The notes beneath the pieces were generated by a model that searched no databases, was not told the DNA's origin, and saw nothing but the letters and a program-made list of their open reading frames with translations. The position numbers were made by a program, and so were the translations under genes. From an uncultured Actinomycetes bacterium (GTDB taxonomy: Bacteria > Actinomycetota > Actinomycetes > S36-B12), in the NCBI GenBank assembly GCA_913061025.1, contig CAJXUJ010000067.1, positions 1-7,080 on the forward strand: a DNA stretch of 7,080 nt, read 5' to 3'. Of this stretch, positions 6,163-7,080 are shown piece after piece. The stretch's first letter is position 1. Each line of letters opens with the position of its first letter.

Positions 6163-6546
6163 CTACGCCCGCCGCATGGTCCGAACGTCCACATCCATCG
6201 CGCTGCCGAGTCCGGCACCCGACCGCCAAAAGCGCCGTCGAAGCGAGCCCTCGACCTCCACGACGGTCCCCGGCTCCCAGCGATCCAAAGCGTCACGGAC
6301 CCGCGCTCGGCTCGTCACGCAGGCGATCGAATCCACCGTCACCGCACTCCGGCCACCCGAACCACGCGAACCACCCGAGCCGCTGCCTTCCGAGTCCCTA
6401 CCCTTCCGCCCCCTGCCCTCGGGCGCTCGATCGACGATCACCGTGAATGACGTAAGTGACATCCCGCTGGGCAACTCGCGGGTTTGATGCCGAGCACCCA
6501 GCCTGCCGATGACCGACACGTGAGACGACGTCTTCTGCGTTTCCAT
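6163..6546 (-). CDS. SSB-like OB-fold single-stranded DNA-binding protein
   Basis: The 127-residue product fits the SSB/PriB-type OB fold. The first strands are VSVIGRLGARHQTRELPSGM (10-29) and LTSFTVIVDR (31-40), and the later half is VTVDSIACVTSRARVRDALD (69-88) followed by GTVVEVEGSLRRRFWRS (93-109). This pattern is found in short actinobacterial proteins annotated as single-stranded DNA-binding proteins. Two things separate it from the main replicative SSB: a Gly/Ser/Arg-rich loop at 41-67 inside the fold, and the absence of the C-terminal acidic tip (DDIPF-like) that recruits partner proteins. The C-terminus is basic (MRRA). It may bind single-stranded DNA or RNA, but the partner is unknown. 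The ATG at 6546 has GGGAG five bases upstream; the open frame extends back to a TTG at 6609 with no family-like residues. It is the first gene of the minus-strand cluster. Confidence 0.83.
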   Translation of the reverse strand: METQKTSSHVSVIGRLGARHQTRELPSGMSLTSFTVIVDRAPEGRGRKGRDSEGSGSGGSRGSGGRSAVTVDSIACVTSRARVRDALDRWEPGTVVEVEGSLRRRFWRSGAGLGSAMDVDVRTMRRA

Positions 6547-6649
6547 ATGCACTCCCTGTCCGTTCGTGGGAACAACGCAAACCGATCGCACCCGACAAAG
6601 ACACCCCAATCCGGCAACGGTGGATCAAAATCCACACCACAATGGATCT
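6547..6649. promoter_or_regulatory. Divergent intergenic region with a 16-bp palindrome
   Basis: This stretch separates the SSB-like gene (minus) from the MBL hydrolase (plus), so promoters for both directions are expected here. GTGGAT-CAAA-ATCCAC at 6620-6635 is a perfect 6-bp inverted repeat with a 4-base centre. TGGATC recurs at 6621, 6643 and 6651, next to the hydrolase start. No convincing -35/-10 pair was found on either strand. The palindrome could be an operator for one or both genes; this is inference. Confidence 0.45.
6552..6556 (-). promoter_or_regulatory. Ribosome binding site for the SSB-like gene
   Basis: GGGAG on the minus strand lies five bases before ATG 6546. It fixes that start rather than the TTG at 6609. 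Confidence 0.6.
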
Positions 6650-7080
6650 GTGGATCCCGTTCGACCAGCACCGATCATCGATGACCTCGGCGACGACGTC
6701 TTCGCCATCGATACTCAGATGGCCGGCCACACCGGCATCACATCGAGTTACCTGATTCGCGGATCACGACCCTGCCTCGTTGAGACCGGTACAGCGCTGT
6801 CCGCTCAGGTTGTCATCGATGCACTGGCTGAACTCGGGATCTCCGGAGACGACCTCGCCACGATCGTCGTTACCCACATCCATCTCGACCATGCAGGTGG
6901 TGTCGGAGATATGGCGGCTGCTTTCCCCAACGCGCAAGTAGTGGTCCACGAGCGCGGAGCGCGCCACTTAGTCGATCCATCGAAACTCGTGGCCAGTGCG
7001 CAACACGTCTTCGGACCGGACATGGATCGCCTCTTCGGACCACTTCTGCCAACACCCGCGGAGCGTCTGATCACGTTGGG
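6650..7080 (+). CDS. Metallo-beta-lactamase-fold hydrolase, N-terminal part (cut by window edge)
   Basis: An open frame on the plus strand runs to the window end without a stop, giving 143 codons. It contains the zinc-binding motif THIHLDHAGG, with HxHxDH at residues 76-81 counted from GTG 6650. Upstream are the family-like segments MAGHTGITSSYLI (24-36) and CLVETGTA (42-49). The fold hydrolyses esters, thioesters, lactones or phosphodiesters using a two-metal centre; the substrate cannot be told from this part. Similar proteins are widespread in actinobacteria and are annotated only as MBL fold metallo-hydrolases. The start is uncertain. GTG 6650 fits the usual N-terminal length and has a weak GGA a few bases upstream; GTG 6620 would add ten residues and cover the palindrome. 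It diverges from the minus-strand cluster and is not part of that operon. Confidence 0.9.
   Translation, partial: MDPVRPAPIIDDLGDDVFAIDTQMAGHTGITSSYLIRGSRPCLVETGTALSAQVVIDALAELGISGDDLATIVVTHIHLDHAGGVGDMAAAFPNAQVVVHERGARHLVDPSKLVASAQHVFGPDMDRLFGPLLPTPAERLITL

Noticed and set aside
6562..6573. GTTC-GTGG-GAAC inverted repeat resembling an SOS (LexA) box
   Set aside because: The actinobacterial LexA box is GAAC-N4-GTTC. This has the arms in the opposite order, so it is probably not a LexA site.
6567..6600. Possible ECF-type promoter beginning with GGGAAC upstream of the hydrolase
   Set aside because: No matching -10 element occurs at the expected 16-18 base distance.
6547..6609. N-terminal extension of the SSB-like protein from a TTG at 6609
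   Set aside because: The extra 21 residues look like translated leader DNA, and a good ribosome binding site precedes ATG 6546.

Overview
The window looks like chromosomal core-genome DNA of a high-GC Gram-positive bacterium (Actinomycetota). The evidence is the high GC content, the frequent GTG starts and ATGA/GTGA gene overlaps, and above all the gene order: TPR protein, HAD-IIA phosphatase, small unknowns, tlyA, nadK, recN, pyrG. This is the arrangement known from Mycobacterium tuberculosis Rv1691 to Rv1699 and from many other actinobacteria. The genus cannot be fixed from the sequence. The phasin-like gene between the phosphatase and tlyA argues, from memory of related genomes, for a lineage outside Mycobacterium.

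Layout from right to left. Nine genes lie on the minus strand and read toward coordinate 1: an SSB-like OB-fold protein (6163-6546), a TPR protein (5539-6018), a HAD-IIA sugar/glycerol phosphatase (4550-5542), a phasin-like coiled-coil protein (4086-4508), a very acidic small protein (3730-4089), tlyA (2819-3700), nadK (1914-2822), recN (86-1837) and the first 22 codons of pyrG (1-68, running off the left edge). Three junctions overlap by 4 bases (TPR/HAD, phasin-like/acidic, tlyA/nadK) and others are short, so most of this is probably one co-transcribed unit. Diverging from it on the plus strand, a metallo-beta-lactamase-fold hydrolase starts near 6650 and runs off the right edge. The 103 bp between the two divergent genes should hold promoters for both sides and contain a 16-bp palindrome.

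Functionally the cluster mixes housekeeping jobs: rRNA 2'-O-methylation (TlyA), NADP supply (NAD kinase), double-strand-break repair (RecN), CTP synthesis (PyrG) and phosphate-ester recycling (HAD). The two small proteins between the phosphatase and tlyA, and the TPR and SSB-like proteins upstream, have no assigned function. No stretch longer than 300 bases is without a gene. I see no tRNA, rRNA, CRISPR array, insertion sequence or clear rho-independent terminator. The most noticeable non-coding features are two imperfect short tandem repeats, 17-bp units between nadK and recN and 13-bp units between the SSB-like and TPR genes.

I did not find a convincing undescribed system. The best leads are the uncharacterised phasin-like/acidic pair and the SSB-like protein, which has a Gly/Ser/Arg-rich internal loop and no acidic tail.
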